Source of the DNA: Paracoccaceae bacterium
GTDB lineage: Bacteria; Pseudomonadota; Alphaproteobacteria; Rhodobacterales; Rhodobacteraceae
NCBI GenBank assembly: GCA_006227805.1
Contig: SBFT01000388.1
Coordinates: 1 to 22,824 of the forward strand
DNA: 22,824 nt
Direction of reading: 5' to 3'
Numbering within the stretch: position 1 is the stretch's first letter; each line of letters opens with the position of its first letter. A program made the translations under genes and the position numbers. This document shows positions 22,106 through 22,824 of this stretch, in pieces. Under the pieces are notes generated by a model, which saw only the letters and a list, made by a program, of their open reading frames with translations, did not search any database and was not told the DNA's origin.

Positions 22106-22824
22106 ATGGGTGAGGCCGATATCGGCGTCTATGGTCTGGGCACGATGGGCAGCGCCCTGGCCTTGAACCTTGCGGAAAAGGGGTTTCGCGTCGCCGTCAG
22201 CAACCGCGAGGCCGATTGGATCGCCCCCTTCATCGCCGAAGCAGGCCCACTCGCCGAGAACATCGTGCCGGCCGAGGCGCTGGCCGATTTCGTGGCCGCC
22301 CTGAAGCGCCCGCGCGTGATCTTGTGCATGATCCCGTCGGGTGCGCCGATGGACGGGATGATCGGGGCCTTCCGCCCGCTGCTGGACGAGGGCGACACGA
22401 TCATCGACGGCGGCAACGCGGACTTTCATGACACGCGGCGTCGGTCGGCCGAGTTCGAAGGCTCGGGCCTGCATTTCGTCGGCATGGGCGTCTCGGGCGG
22501 CGAGCAGGGCGCGCGGCGCGGGCCCTCGATGATGGTGGGGGGCAGCGCGCAGAGCTGGCACCGCCTGCGCCCGATGGCCGAGGCCATCGCGGCGCGGTTC
22601 CGGGACGACCCTTGCGTGGCCCATCTGGGCCCCGATGGCGCGGGGCATTTCGTCAAGACGATCCATAACGGCATCGAGTATGCCGACATGCAGATGATCG
22701 CCGAGGTCTATGGCCTGTTGCGCGACGGCGCGGGATGGGAGGCGGGGCGGATCGGGGCGCTGTTCGCCGAATGGAACGAGGGCCCGCTGCAAAGCTTCCT
22801 TGTCGAGATCACCGCCCGCGTCCT
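22106..22824 (+). CDS. gnd: 6-phosphogluconate dehydrogenase, 5' part (runs off the window)
   Basis: The first 239 or so residues of 6-phosphogluconate dehydrogenase are present. The NADP-binding GLGTMG is at 10-15, DGGNADFHDTRRR near 101-113, GVSGGEQGARRGPSMMVGG near 128-146, and the active-site KTIHNGIEY has K184, N188 and E191. The enzyme oxidatively decarboxylates 6-phosphogluconate to ribulose 5-phosphate in the pentose phosphate pathway. The ATG at 22106 gives the usual short N-terminus; an in-frame ATG at 22076 would add ten basic residues. Neither has a strong RBS. The 66-nt gap before it shows no clear promoter. Confidence 0.92.
   Translation, partial: MGEADIGVYGLGTMGSALALNLAEKGFRVAVSNREADWIAPFIAEAGPLAENIVPAEALADFVAALKRPRVILCMIPSGAPMDGMIGAFRPLLDEGDTIIDGGNADFHDTRRRSAEFEGSGLHFVGMGVSGGEQGARRGPSMMVGGSAQSWHRLRPMAEAIAARFRDDPCVAHLGPDGAGHFVKTIHNGIEYADMQMIAEVYGLLRDGAGWEAGRIGALFAEWNEGPLQSFLVEITARV

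Overview
The window is GC-rich, gene-dense DNA of alphaproteobacterial character, most like Rhodobacteraceae (Paracoccus, Rhodovulum or Roseobacter type). This placement rests on codon and GC style, a tandem glycine riboswitch ahead of gcvTHP, and a short interspersed repeat (GCGTATTTTTGACCAGAAAG core). No species can be named from sequence alone.

Region 1 (about 1-12370, possibly to 13821, all + strand) is one long, tightly packed catabolic operon for an aromatic acid handled as a CoA thioester. In order it holds: an SDR dehydrogenase, a MarR regulator, an atypical crotonase, an acyl-CoA dehydrogenase, a benzoate/2-aminobenzoate-type CoA ligase, a Liv-type ABC importer (binding protein, two permeases, two ATPases) with a BKACE-type Zn-dependent beta-keto acid cleavage enzyme inserted in it, a 4-hydroxybenzoyl-CoA-type thioesterase, a Rid-family protein, a Rieske ring-hydroxylating oxygenase and a glutamine-synthetase-like ligase. 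The layout fits import of an aromatic acid, CoA activation, dearomatisation (enzyme not in this window, possibly just upstream), then beta-oxidation-like steps. A 2-aminobenzoate (anthranilate)-like substrate is my best guess but is inference.

Region 2 (13822-18544) is the glycine cleavage unit: a tandem glycine riboswitch, then gcvT, gcvH and gcvP. The region between gcvP and the next, convergent gene is packed with hairpins, including an inverted pair of the interspersed repeat. Two further copies, identical over 37 nt, sit directly before the acyl-CoA dehydrogenase at 2061 and before gcvP, and supply their Shine-Dalgarno sequences.

Region 3 (18693-22824) has a minus-strand APH-like kinase diverging from a plus-strand ACAD10/11-like acyl-CoA dehydrogenase. 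This pairing recalls the LvaA/LvaC and ACAD10/11 systems that remove a 4-hydroxyl from acyl-CoAs through a phosphate ester. A ketopantoate-reductase-family gene overlaps the dehydrogenase, and a 6-phosphogluconate dehydrogenase gene runs off the right edge.

The strongest candidates for unusual biology are the combined Rieske, glutamine-synthetase-like, BKACE and atypical crotonase set in one aromatic operon, the repeat that doubles as a ribosome binding site, and the kinase/dehydrogenase pair. No CRISPR array, tRNA, rRNA, insertion sequence or phage gene was seen.
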